A DNA stretch of 9,420 nucleotides from Atopobiaceae bacterium UBA7016 (GTDB lineage: Bacteria > Actinomycetota > Coriobacteriia > Coriobacteriales > Atopobiaceae). Location: positions 1-9,420 of the forward strand of contig DJXA01000189.1 in the NCBI GenBank assembly GCA_002449555.1, given 5' to 3'. This document shows, one piece after another, positions 1 to 5,821 of the stretch (position 1 is the stretch's first letter; every line of letters starts with the position of its first letter). Below the pieces are notes generated by a model that was not told the origin of the DNA, made no database searches, and worked only from the letters and a program-made list of their open reading frames with translations. Both the position numbers and the translations under genes were made by a program.

Positions 1-590
1 TCCTGCCGTTTTTGCCGATGAGCGCTGTGCAGCTGCTGTTCCTCAACTTCGTGTACGACCTTACCTGCATCGCGATGCCGTGGGACTCGGTCGACGAGGA
101 GGCGCTGCGCGAGCCGCGCACGTGGGACGCAGGGTCCATCGGCAGCTTCATGCGGTGGATCGGGCCCATCAGCTCGGTGTTTGACATCGTGACGTTCGCG
201 CTGCTGTTCTTGGTGGTGTGCCCGGCCGTGTGCGGCGGCACGTGGGACGAGCTCGCCGGCAACGCGGCCGCGCAGGCGCTCTTCGTAGGCACCTTCCAGG
301 CCGGGTGGCTGCTCGAGAGCATGGTGACGCAGGTGCTGGCCGTGCATCTGCTGCGCACGGAGAAGATGCCGTTTGTGGAGAGCCACGCGAGCTGGCAGAT
401 CTGCGCGCTGGGCCTCGCGGGCATCGCCGTGGCTGCGTTCATGTGCCTGACGCCGGCAGGCTACGTCATCGACCTCGCCGTGCTGCCGCTGAGCGCCGTC
501 GGCGCGATTGCGCTGGTGGCTGTTGGGTATGCCGTCAGCGTGCTGTTGGCGCGCCGCGCCTACGTGGCGCGCCACGGGCGTCTGCTGTAG
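1..590 (+). CDS. mgtA: Magnesium-translocating P-type ATPase, C-terminal part (5' end outside window)
   Basis: This is the C-terminal membrane domain of an MgtA/MgtB-type P-type ATPase, which imports Mg2+ across the cytoplasmic membrane using ATP. The frame is already open at the window edge (first full codon at position 3) and ends with TAG at 588-590, so only the last ~196 residues are seen. The diagnostic stretch is near the start: LPMSAVQLLFLNFVYDL, followed by PWDSVDEE and then SIGSFMRWIGPISSVFDIVTFALL. These match the NxxYD...PxDxxDxE region and the GPISS-FD segment of the family. Further on come FQAGWLLESMVTQVLAVHLLRTEKMPF and two more hydrophobic segments, as in the last membrane helices of MgtA. 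The phosphorylation and ATP-binding domains would lie upstream and cannot be checked. MgtA versus MgtB is not separable from this part alone. Confidence 0.9.
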   Translation, partial: LPFLPMSAVQLLFLNFVYDLTCIAMPWDSVDEEALREPRTWDAGSIGSFMRWIGPISSVFDIVTFALLFLVVCPAVCGGTWDELAGNAAAQALFVGTFQAGWLLESMVTQVLAVHLLRTEKMPFVESHASWQICALGLAGIAVAAFMCLTPAGYVIDLAVLPLSAVGAIALVAVGYAVSVLLARRAYVARHGRLL

Positions 591-595
591 AAGCG

Positions 596-630
596 TCCCT
601 GCCCCAGACGTAAAAGATTCGGGGCAGGGA
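596..630 (+). terminator. Hairpin terminator after mgtA
   Basis: A perfect 10-bp inverted repeat (TCCCTGCCCC at 596-605, GGGGCAGGGA at 621-630) with a 15-nt loop starts 5 nt after the mgtA stop codon. It has no T-tract behind it, so it is an L-shaped rather than classical intrinsic terminator, a form common in high-GC actinobacteria. It probably insulates mgtA from the next gene. Confidence 0.7.
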
Positions 631-641
631 TTAGCGCGCCA

Positions 642-647
642 TATGAT
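642..647 (+). promoter_or_regulatory. Possible -10 element upstream of the tocopherol-cyclase-like gene
   Basis: TATGAT matches the -10 consensus at 5 of 6 positions and sits 43 nt before the chosen ATG at 691, just after the mgtA terminator. No good -35 hexamer is present at 16-18 nt spacing, because that place is occupied by the terminator stem. The call is therefore weak. Confidence 0.3.
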
Positions 648-690
648 GGGGCATCATAGCGGTATGCACTCTGATGTCGAGGAGGATCAT

Positions 691-1842
691 ATGGCGTCTG
701 ACACTCATGACGTATCGCGCGACCAGTTCATGCTTTCGGGCAGCCTGGCGGACCAGGGATATGACTGGTGGTGGCACTCGTTCACGGGCAGGAACGCCCG
801 CACGGGCGAGGAGCGCGCCTTCTTCGTAGAGTTCTTTACGTGCAACCCCGCGCTTGGCGGCCAGGCCCCTCTCTTTGGCCTGGCACCTGACGGCACGCGC
901 GACGGGCGCAAGCCCTCGTATCTCATGGTGAAGGCGGGCACGTGGGGCAAGGGCGCCAAGCAGCTCCATCGCTTCTTTGGCTGGGATGGGGTCGAGCTTG
1001 GCCGAGGCGTGCCGTTCTGGATTGCCGCCGATGACTGCGTCTGCTGCGAGACGGACCTCGTCGGTCGTGTTCGCGTGACGCCGGAGGAGGCCGCGGCCCA
1101 TCCCGAGTGGATGAGCGACGCCGGCGACCTTGCCTTTGACCTTCACGTGGACAAGCAGATCGCCTTCAACGTGGGCTACGGAGCGAGCGAGCCCATACGC
1201 GCCACCGACGCGTTCCAGATGTTCTGGCATGCCGAGGGGCTCAAGACGGCCTACGAGGGTGAGGTGTTCCTTGACGGGGAGCGCTACGTGGTTGACCCTG
1301 CCACCTGCTTTGGCTATTCCGACAAGAATTGGGGCAGCGACTTCACCACGCCATGGGTATGGCTGGCGAGCTCTGACCTCACCAGTCGGCTGAGCGGCAG
1401 GCGCTTGGAGAACAGCGCCATCGAGATTGGCGGGGGAAGGCCGAAGATTGGCCATCTTGCGCTCGACCGCAAGCTCTTGGGCGAGCTGGTGTATGAGGGG
1501 GAGCCCTACGAGTTCAACTTCTCGAAGCTGTGGACGGGAAGCCAGACGCACTTCGCCTGTCACGAGGAGCCCGACCGCGTGGTGTGGCATGTCGAGCAGG
1601 AGACCTTCACCGCCCGGCTTGTCACCGACATCGAATGCCCCAAGGACGAGATGCTGCTTATTCGCTATGAGGCGCCGGACGGACAGGTACGGCATACGCG
1701 GCTCTGGAACGGCGGGACGGGAAGCGGCCGCGTGCAGCTGTTCGAGCGCGACGGCTTTGAGTGGCAGCTGGTGGACGACCTCGATGTGGCGCACGTGGGC
1801 TGCGAGTATGGCGAGTATGACGCCACGAGCCCTTACCAGTGA
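691..1842 (+). CDS. Tocopherol-cyclase-like (CrtC/lipocalin-like fold) conserved protein
   Basis: A 383-residue protein with no signal peptide or membrane segment. The start at 691 is chosen because AGGAGG (680-685) lies 5 nt upstream; an in-frame ATG at 664 lacks such a site. Recognisable blocks are GYDWWWHSFTG (residues 23-33), FFVEFFTCNP (44-53) and GYSDKNWGSDFTTPWVW (from residue 208). The last resembles the EKNWG-x-FP-x-W-x-W block of plant/cyanobacterial tocopherol cyclase VTE1 and related CrtC-like proteins, and is followed by a Gly-rich GGG segment (IEIGGGRPKIG). Family knowledge: tocopherol cyclases close the chromanol ring, but homologues in anaerobic, non-photosynthetic bacteria have no established substrate. 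I infer a binding or enzymatic role on a hydrophobic ligand at most. The gene appears monocistronic, preceded by the mgtA terminator and followed after 102 nt by cysK. The family call is moderately sure; the function is unknown. Confidence 0.65.
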   Translation: MASDTHDVSRDQFMLSGSLADQGYDWWWHSFTGRNARTGEERAFFVEFFTCNPALGGQAPLFGLAPDGTRDGRKPSYLMVKAGTWGKGAKQLHRFFGWDGVELGRGVPFWIAADDCVCCETDLVGRVRVTPEEAAAHPEWMSDAGDLAFDLHVDKQIAFNVGYGASEPIRATDAFQMFWHAEGLKTAYEGEVFLDGERYVVDPATCFGYSDKNWGSDFTTPWVWLASSDLTSRLSGRRLENSAIEIGGGRPKIGHLALDRKLLGELVYEGEPYEFNFSKLWTGSQTHFACHEEPDRVVWHVEQETFTARLVTDIECPKDEMLLIRYEAPDGQVRHTRLWNGGTGSGRVQLFERDGFEWQLVDDLDVAHVGCEYGEYDATSPYQ

Positions 1843-1898
1843 GACTGGGGGCAAGGGCGTGCAGGCTGTTTCTGCCATCCCAGCCAACGCCATGGTGG

Positions 1899-1907
1899 TG
1901 CTAGACT
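1899..1907 (+). promoter_or_regulatory. Possible extended -10 promoter for cysK
   Basis: TGC followed by TAGACT (1902-1907) forms an extended -10 element 37 nt before the cysK start. There is no clear -35 at the usual spacing; the nearest candidate, CTGCCA at 1872, is too far away. It lies in the 102-nt gap between the two genes, which is otherwise featureless apart from the cysK ribosome binding site. Confidence 0.3.
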
Positions 1908-1944
1908 CTTTCCGGCCACATAACGTACGAGAGAGGGACGTGGC

Positions 1945-2892
1945 ATGGTTTACAACGACATCCTTGAGGCGGTGGGGCACACCCCGCTCATCCGCCTGAA
2001 CCGCATTCCTGACGCAGACTGCGCCCGCATCTTGGTGAAGTTCGAGGCCACCAACGTCGGCGGCTCCATCAAGACCCGCACGGCGCTGCAGATGGTACGT
2101 GCCGCGGAGGCGCGTGGCGACCTGCGCCCCGACTCCATCATCGTAGAGCCTACGAGCGGAAACCAGGGCATCGGCCTCGCGCTTGTCGCGGCCGTGCTGG
2201 GCTATCAGGCAAAGATCATCATGCCTGACTCGGTCTCCATCGAGCGCCGCCGCCTGGTGGTGCACTACGGCGCCCAGGTCATCCTCGAGCACGACGACGG
2301 CGACATCGGCGAGTGCGTCGACCGCTGCATCAAGCGCGCGCTGCAGATGGCCGAGGAGGACCCGCGCGTCTACGTGCCGCAGCAGTTCGAGAACGTCGAC
2401 AACCTGTGGGCGCATCGCGAGCACACCGCGGCCGAGATCATCGCCGACGCGGACTCGCGCATCGACGGCTTCTGCTCGGGCATCGGCACGGGCGGCACCA
2501 TCACCGGCGTGGGCGCGGTGCTGCGCGCCGTCAACCCCGACGTGCGCATCTGGGCGGTGGAGCCTGACCAGGCGGCCATCCTTTCGGGCCGTCCTGTGGG
2601 CACGCACCTGCAGATGGGCATTGGCGACGGCATCATCCCCGAGATTCTCGACACGAAGATCTACGACGACATCTGCATCGTCACGGACATCGAGGCGCTT
2701 GAGATGGCCCGCCGTCTGGCTCGCGAGGAGGGCCTCATGTGCGGCATCTCGTCCGGCACCAACGTGGTGGCGGCGGTGCGCCTGGCGCGCGAGCTCGGCC
2801 CCGGCAAGACCGTGGTCACCATCCTGCCTGACACCGGCGAGCGCTACATCTCAACCAAGCTCTTCTGCGGCGAGGAAGGCATGGCCATCTGA
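1945..2892 (+). CDS. cysK: Cysteine synthase-family PLP-dependent enzyme
   Basis: A 315-residue fold-type II PLP enzyme of the cysteine synthase/cystathionine beta-synthase family, the usual length for O-acetylserine sulfhydrylase, which makes cysteine from O-acetylserine and sulfide in the cytoplasm. AGAGGG at 1932-1937 is 7 nt before the ATG. Visible landmarks: the PLP-binding Lys is K43 in NVGGSIKTR, the substrate loop is TSGNQGIG (70-77), the phosphate-binding loop is GIGTGGTITG (179-188), then CGISSGTNV and the C-terminal LPDTGERYISTKLF. Two variations are notable. The classical loop TSGNTG has Gln in place of Thr, and GGSxKDR has Thr in place of Asp. I recall similar variants in anaerobe homologues annotated as cysteine synthase, so this may be a distinct clade with an altered amino-acid or sulfur substrate. 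No CBS domains and no adjacent cysE are present. The family is certain; the exact substrate is less so. Confidence 0.85.
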   Translation: MVYNDILEAVGHTPLIRLNRIPDADCARILVKFEATNVGGSIKTRTALQMVRAAEARGDLRPDSIIVEPTSGNQGIGLALVAAVLGYQAKIIMPDSVSIERRRLVVHYGAQVILEHDDGDIGECVDRCIKRALQMAEEDPRVYVPQQFENVDNLWAHREHTAAEIIADADSRIDGFCSGIGTGGTITGVGAVLRAVNPDVRIWAVEPDQAAILSGRPVGTHLQMGIGDGIIPEILDTKIYDDICIVTDIEALEMARRLAREEGLMCGISSGTNVVAAVRLARELGPGKTVVTILPDTGERYISTKLFCGEEGMAI

Positions 2893-2918
2893 CGCAGCGG
2901 TGGCCACCAAAGGGCAGC

Positions 2919-2976
2919 GTAACCGAACGGCAGCCCCTCATGGCTCTTTGGGCCATGAGGGGCTGCTCTTGGTTAC
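2919..2976. terminator. Two-tier bidirectional hairpin between cysK and the LUD gene
   Basis: A perfect 15-bp stem (2930-2944 with 2952-2966, loop TCTTTGG) is enclosed by an outer 6-bp stem, GTAACC (2919-2924) with GGTTAC (2971-2976). It lies 26 nt after the cysK stop and 25 nt beyond the stop of the convergent LUD gene. It can therefore end transcription from both sides. No long T-run follows on either strand. Confidence 0.8.
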
Positions 2977-3001
2977 GTGGTGCCGGGAAGGCGCTTTGCG
3001 G

Positions 3002-3196
3002 CTAGAACCCGAGGTTGTCGTTCACCAGAATCACGTGGATGCGACCCTCGTGGCGCGAGTAGCGCGTGATGAGGAACTGGCAGCAGATGGTGTCCGGCGA
3101 CTTGCAGTTGGCGCAGGCACCGGTCTTTGCGCAGGGGGTGTTGAGGCCAAAGCGCTGCGCGTTGATGGGGGCCGCCACGTTGCGGGCGCGCTTCAT
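3002..3196 (-). repeat. Direct repeat, copy 1: 3' part of the LUD gene
   Basis: This 195-bp stretch aligns without gaps to 5627-5821 in the same orientation. I count about 23 differing bases (about 88% identity), while the encoded 64 residues differ at only three positions. The two copies lie 2,625 bp apart. Confidence 0.9.
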
Positions 3197-3634
3197 GGCG
3201 CCGTCCAGGTCGCTGCCGCAGACCTTGTTCATGCCCACGATGAGGATGACCTTCTTGGGGCCCTGCGCGATGGCCGACACGCGGTTGGCGTTGCCGTCGA
3301 TGTTCACCAGCACGCCGTCGTCGGTCATGGCGTTGACGCTCGCGAGGAAGACGTCCGCGTCGTAGGCCGCGAGCATTGCCGCGCGCTTGTCCTCGTACTC
3401 GTCGCGGTCGATGAAGTTGTAGTTGCCTTCCTTGATTGCCTGTACCAGGCCAATCTCGTGAGCGCTCATGGCGCCGCCCATGGTGACGGACGAGCCGGGC
3501 TCAATGAGCTGCAGCGCCTGCGCAAGTGCCTCCTCTTTGGTGGCGGCATAGTATCCGGTCATGTTGCGCGAAGCCAGCCCCTTGATGACCTTCTGAGCCA
3601 GCAGCTCGTTGCGCTTAGTGACAATTGCGTCCAT
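3002..3634 (-). CDS. LUD-domain protein (LutC/YkgG-like), intact copy
   Basis: A 210-residue protein of the LUD (lactate utilization) domain family, in the single-domain subgroup common in anaerobes. The start is supported by GGAGAGGGG (3640-3648 on the - strand) 5 nt before the ATG. The N-terminal part has the typical SRNMTGYYAATKEEALAQAL and EPGSSVTMGGAMSAHEIGL blocks. The middle has the FLASVNAMTDDGVLVNIDG and KVILIVGMNK segments that mark the Rossmann-like core. The C-terminus carries a cysteine cluster (C168, C174, C177, C184, C185) ending with IHVILVNDNLGF. Family knowledge: LutC works with the LutA/LutB iron-sulfur proteins in lactate oxidation. No lutA or lutB lies here, so a lactate role is not shown, and in stand-alone members the function is unknown. 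A truncated second copy lies at 5627-5821. Confidence 0.88.
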   Translation of the reverse strand: MDAIVTKRNELLAQKVIKGLASRNMTGYYAATKEEALAQALQLIEPGSSVTMGGAMSAHEIGLVQAIKEGNYNFIDRDEYEDKRAAMLAAYDADVFLASVNAMTDDGVLVNIDGNANRVSAIAQGPKKVILIVGMNKVCGSDLDGAMKRARNVAAPINAQRFGLNTPCAKTGACANCKSPDTICCQFLITRYSRHEGRIHVILVNDNLGF

Positions 3635-3677
3635 GTGTTCCCCTCTCCAACGACGCGTTTCTGCATACCATACATCC

Positions 3678-4028
3678 TACGACAAGGATGCCGTGTTCGC
3701 GGAGGGTGGCCGTGGCTTTGGCAACCGTCCGTCCATAAAGCTTGGTCACGACGACCCACGCGACATGTACTAGCCGCGCATCTCCACGCAGCACGAGGAG
3801 GGCCCCAACCACACGCGCGCCACGATGATCCGCATGGGCAACCTCAAGTACACCATGCGCCTCTACGAGCGCGATACCCTCTACGACCTCGACCTCGATC
3901 CGCACGAGCAGGTCAACCGCATTGACGACCCGGCCTATGCCGAGAAGGTTGCCGAGATGCGCGAGCGTCTGCTCACCTGGTATCAGGAGACCGCGGACTG
4001 GGTGCCCAACCGCAAGGACATGCGTTAG
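3678..4028 (+). pseudogene. Sulfatase C-terminal remnant with in-frame amber codon
   Basis: One frame (codon phase of 3678) reads YDKDAVFAEGGRGFGN, then DDPRDMY, a TAG at 3771-3773, and continues PRISTQHEEGPNHTRATMIRMG, KYTMRLYERDTLYDLDLDPHEQVN up to DWVPNRKDMR and a TAG at 4026-4028. VFxEGG, the RxxxxHTxAxMIR block and the YDLxxDPxExxN block are hallmarks of the C-terminal region of type I arylsulfatases. These hydrolyse sulfate esters, often on host glycans. The catalytic N-terminal region with the formylglycine site is missing: only about 117 codons remain of an expected 450-500. Homologues often have an aromatic residue before PR (such as YWPR), so the amber codon may be a point mutation of TGG or TAC/TAT. 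The 5' break falls about 30-45 bp from the start codon of the divergent LUD gene. An ATG at 3825 could start a 67-residue peptide, but this is probably not functional. Confidence 0.75.
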
Positions 4029-4042
4029 TACCGTTGTGAAAC

Positions 4043-4068
4043 GGGGCAGGTGTCAAGAGACCTGCCTC
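4043..4068. terminator. Hairpin between the sulfatase remnant and the chromate transporter operon
   Basis: GGCAGGT (4045-4051) pairs with ACCTGCC (4060-4066) around an 8-nt loop, extendable by one wobble and one G-C pair to 4043/4068. It lies 14 nt after the sulfatase stop and 28 nt beyond the end of the convergent chromate transporter gene, so it probably serves both strands. Confidence 0.6.
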
Positions 4069-4096
4069 ACCATCGCTTCCCGTGAAAGCGTTGCGC

Positions 4097-4669
4097 TCAC
4101 ATTCCCAGCATGGACACGAAAACGTTCAGCGCGCCACAACCCAGCATGACGGGCAAGGGATTCAGCTTCTTCCCATGTATGAGGTAAAAGGCAAAAGCCA
4201 TGACTGCAACCGCATAGGTCCCGTGCAGGATATCCGCTTGCGCCTCGCTCGGCATGACTGCGTTCATCCCCAGCTTGATCATGGTGGAGACAATGAGCGC
4301 CAAAGCCATGCATTTTAACGTGAGGACGATGCTCTGAACCAGGACCGTGTTCTTGTACTTGCGGAAGAGGAACAGCAGCGAGACGGATACGATGCACGGT
4401 ATGAGGATGCAGCCAAGGGTCGCGGCGATGGCTCCGGGCATGCCCGCAACCTTCATGCCTACAAAGGTGGCGCTGTTGATGAGAATGGGGCCCGGTGTGA
4501 TTTCGTCCAAAGCGAGCAGGTCGGCAAACTCGGCGTAGGTCATGAAGCCTTCGTTTGAAACCACCTCCTGCTCGACTAAGGGGATGGCTGCATAGGCTCC
4601 GCCGAATGCGATGGCTCCGATTCGCAGGAAGGCGATAAAGACGCGCAGGAGGATCATCGAGTCGGTCAC
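4097..4669 (-). CDS. Short-chain chromate transporter family protein, second subunit
   Basis: A 190-residue integral membrane protein with one CHR (chromate transporter) domain. The GTG start at 4669 is chosen because its GTGA overlaps the TGA stop of the upstream subunit (4666-4668) by 4 nt, indicating translational coupling; GAGGA lies just upstream. The same frame is open for 24 more codons upstream, but that stretch is Arg/Gly-rich and lies inside the other gene. Conserved motifs are FGGAYAAIPLVEQEVV (residues 22-37) and TPGPILINSATFVG (58-71), followed by several hydrophobic helices. Family knowledge: paired short CHR proteins act together, and some export chromate in Gram-positive bacteria. 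In many anaerobes the real substrate is untested. The partner at 4666-5253 supports a heteromeric transporter. Confidence 0.88.
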   Translation of the reverse strand: MTDSMILLRVFIAFLRIGAIAFGGAYAAIPLVEQEVVSNEGFMTYAEFADLLALDEITPGPILINSATFVGMKVAGMPGAIAATLGCILIPCIVSVSLLFLFRKYKNTVLVQSIVLTLKCMALALIVSTMIKLGMNAVMPSEAQADILHGTYAVAVMAFAFYLIHGKKLNPLPVMLGCGALNVFVSMLGM

Positions 4670-5253
4670 GCTTCCTCGACCTCCCCCTTTACGAGCAAAG
4701 CTCTTATAGCGCCGGCCACGCCACAACCGACGGCGAGCCACATGATGGAGCAGTTTGTGAGCCGCACATACAGGAAGGCTATCGCCATGACGACGAGCGG
4801 GTAGGCGCCCGGCTTCTTTGTGGCGTTGAGGAAGAGTCCGATGCAGACGTCAAGCAACATGGCCACGACGCCCATCTGCATGCCGCGCATGAAGATGGTG
4901 ACATAGGGATTGCTCACGATGGTTTGATAGAAGATGGAGACAAGCACCATAATCACGAACGGTGGGGTGATGACGCCCCAGACCGCAGCGAGCGAGCCGA
5001 GGATACCTGCGCTCTGGAAGCCCACGACCATGGATGAGGTGACTGCCATGGGCCCGGGGCAGCTCTGGGCGATGGCGATGTAGTCGCTCATCTCGTCCTC
5101 GGTGAACCATTTGCGCTTGTTGACGAAGTCGTCTCTCATCACGGCGATGATTGCGTAGCCGGAGTTGGCGGTTGCGCTAATGGTTAACGTGGCGAGGAAA
5201 AGGGCAATCAACCTGCCGAAGAGTCCGTCACTGCGCTGCGCTTTGTTTGGCAT
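4666..5253 (-). CDS. Short-chain chromate transporter family protein, first subunit
   Basis: A 195-residue membrane protein with a single CHR domain, the first gene of a two-gene operon. The ATG at 5253 is forced, because an in-frame TAA lies three codons upstream. Its likely ribosome binding site, AAGGAG, is unusually far away (about 14 nt), suggesting weak or regulated translation. The first hydrophobic segment runs through residues 13-38 and contains NSGYAI (30-35) where many family members have a GGG/GGA-Y motif. The signature AQSCPGPMAV (62-71) and GVITPP (93-98) follow. Hydrophobic segments near 99-110 and through the C-terminal half complete the fold, which ends in an acidic tail (EVEEA). 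It probably forms one transporter with the downstream subunit. The substrate (chromate or another oxyanion) is not shown by the sequence. Confidence 0.88.
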   Translation of the reverse strand: MPNKAQRSDGLFGRLIALFLATLTISATANSGYAIIAVMRDDFVNKRKWFTEDEMSDYIAIAQSCPGPMAVTSSMVVGFQSAGILGSLAAVWGVITPPFVIMVLVSIFYQTIVSNPYVTIFMRGMQMGVVAMLLDVCIGLFLNATKKPGAYPLVVMAIAFLYVRLTNCSIMWLAVGCGVAGAIRALLVKGEVEEA

Positions 5254-5293
5254 GAGTTCTTATCCCACTCCTTTGTGGTTGCCTCTCCTGTCT

Positions 5294-5299
5294 ACTATA
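5294..5299 (-). promoter_or_regulatory. Likely -10 element of the chromate transporter operon
   Basis: On the - strand the hexamer is TATAGT (5 of 6 to consensus), 40 nt before the ATG at 5253. That gives a leader of about 34 nt containing the AAGGAG site. No strong -35 is present at 17-18 nt. Confidence 0.4.
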
Positions 5300-5317
5300 G
5301 AAGCACCCGCTCCTGTT

Positions 5318-5455
5318 CTCTTCGAAGAATCGTTCCGAGGGCGATGCGTCCCGTGGGAATTAGACAGCACGCCGTCCGACCAGCAGCTTGAGGTTATCGC
5401 CGGTGGCGCTTGGTACGATTGCGACGGCCATGAGGGAAACGTGGACGATACGTAG
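5318..5455 (+). pseudogene. Possible 3' remnant of an unidentified gene
   Basis: The 373-bp gap between the chromate transporter operon and the LUD fragment contains a + strand frame ending at TAG 5453-5455. It reads FEESFRGRCVPWELDSTPSD, then QQLEVIAGGAWYDCDGHEGN and VDDT. Composition and codon use look coding, and hairpins follow directly after the stop, as expected for a gene end. I do not recognise the family. No start codon or ribosome site fits, and the upstream region is the promoter of the opposite operon, so this is at best a 5'-deleted remnant. A competing - strand frame (stop at 5360-5362, ending LKLLVGRRAV) overlaps it, so the coding strand is not certain. Confidence 0.25.
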
Positions 5456-5464
5456 ACGATGCCT

Positions 5465-5484
5465 TGCTGTATTGCATAACAGCA
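5465..5484. promoter_or_regulatory. Dyad TGCTGT-N8-ACAGCA
   Basis: TGCTGT (5465-5470) and ACAGCA (5479-5484) form a 20-bp near-palindrome centred on TGCA (16 of 20 positions symmetric). It could be an operator for a dimeric regulator or a short hairpin belonging to the neighbouring terminator, with which it shares its last two bases. No intact gene start is close to it. Confidence 0.3.
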
Positions 5485-5514
5485 TGCCCAGCCTGTGCGA
5501 GCAGGCTGGGCATG
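5483..5514. terminator. Strong hairpin, 13-bp stem
   Basis: CATGCCCAGCCTG (5483-5495) pairs perfectly with CAGGCTGGGCATG (5502-5514) around a 6-nt loop. It follows the stop of the + strand remnant at 5455 by 27 nt, and also lies beyond the LUD fragment on the - strand. It has no T-tract. Confidence 0.65.
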
Positions 5515-5560
5515 TGCTTAGCGAAGGGTGTATCCCCACGGCCACGATCGGCCAGCCATG

Positions 5561-5601
5561 GCCCCCTGCGACGTGCTGCAAGCCAGCTTGTCGCAGGGGG
5601 C
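5561..5601 (-). terminator. Hairpin terminator downstream of the LUD fragment
   Basis: A perfect 12-bp stem (GCCCCCTGCGAC 5561-5572 with GTCGCAGGGGGC 5590-5601) encloses a 17-nt loop, which itself can form GCTG/CAGC. It begins 25 nt after the stop codon of the truncated LUD copy, the same distance as the hairpin after the intact copy, although the sequences differ. Confidence 0.65.
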
Positions 5602-5626
5602 TACGTCGTGCGGGATTGTTGTTCGC

Positions 5627-5821
5627 CTAGAACCCAAGCACGTCGTTGACCAAGATCACGTGGATGCGGCCCTCGTGGCGCGAGTAGCGCGTGATAAGGA
5701 ACTGGCAGCAGATGGTGTCGGGTGACTTGCAGTTGGCGCAGGCGCCCGTCTTTGTGCAGGGCGTCGAGAGTCCAAAGCGCTGCGCGTTGATCGGTGCAGC
5801 AACGTTGCGGGCGCGCTTCAT
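5627..5821 (-). pseudogene. LUD-domain protein, truncated second copy (last 64 codons)
   Basis: This is the 3' part of a second LUD-domain gene. The 64 residues from MKRARNVAAPINAQRFG to the stop match residues 147-210 of the intact protein at 3002-3634 with three substitutions (N to S, A to T, N to V), and the C-terminal cysteine cluster is kept. Similarity stops abruptly at 5821, where sialate O-acetylesterase sequence begins on the other strand, so the 5' two thirds and the promoter are gone. Most of the ~23 base differences are silent. This indicates that both copies were once functional paralogues and that the truncation came later. An ATG at 5819-5821 is an internal Met of the original protein, not a true start; no ribosome site precedes it. 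Confidence 0.85.
5627..5821 (-). repeat. Direct repeat, copy 2: 3' part of the LUD gene
   Basis: This is the partner of the repeat at 3002-3196, same orientation and same length. Homologous recombination between the two would delete about 2.6 kb carrying the sulfatase remnant and the chromate transporter operon. Confidence 0.9.

Noticed and set aside
631..2607. A 658-codon open frame on the - strand across the tocopherol-cyclase-like gene and cysK
   Set aside because: It is antisense to two clear + strand genes, has Arg/Ala/His-rich low-information composition, and has no ribosome site. Such frames are typical artefacts of high GC.
3673..3690. Inverted repeat CATCCT-N6-AGGATG upstream of the intact LUD gene, as an operator
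   Set aside because: Only 6 bp per arm, and it falls inside the sulfatase-derived coding remnant, so it is probably chance.
2183..3925. A 580-codon + strand open frame spanning cysK, the terminator and the LUD gene
   Set aside because: It reads through cysK in the wrong phase, crosses a terminator hairpin, and is Ser/Arg/Ala-rich without any domain.
4670..4741. Longer start for the second chromate transporter subunit
   Set aside because: The extra 24 residues are Arg/Gly-rich, lie inside the upstream gene, and do not resemble the family N-terminus. The overlapping GTG with a nearby GAGGA fits better.
5322..5337. LexA/SOS-box-like site (TCGAA-N5-GTTC) upstream of the chromate transporter operon
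   Set aside because: One half-site is degenerate (9 of 12 fixed positions by my count) and the genes have no SOS link.
3002..5821. A transposon or genomic island bounded by the LUD direct repeats
   Set aside because: There is no transposase, integrase, tRNA target, terminal inverted repeat or short target duplication. The repeats are diverged gene copies.
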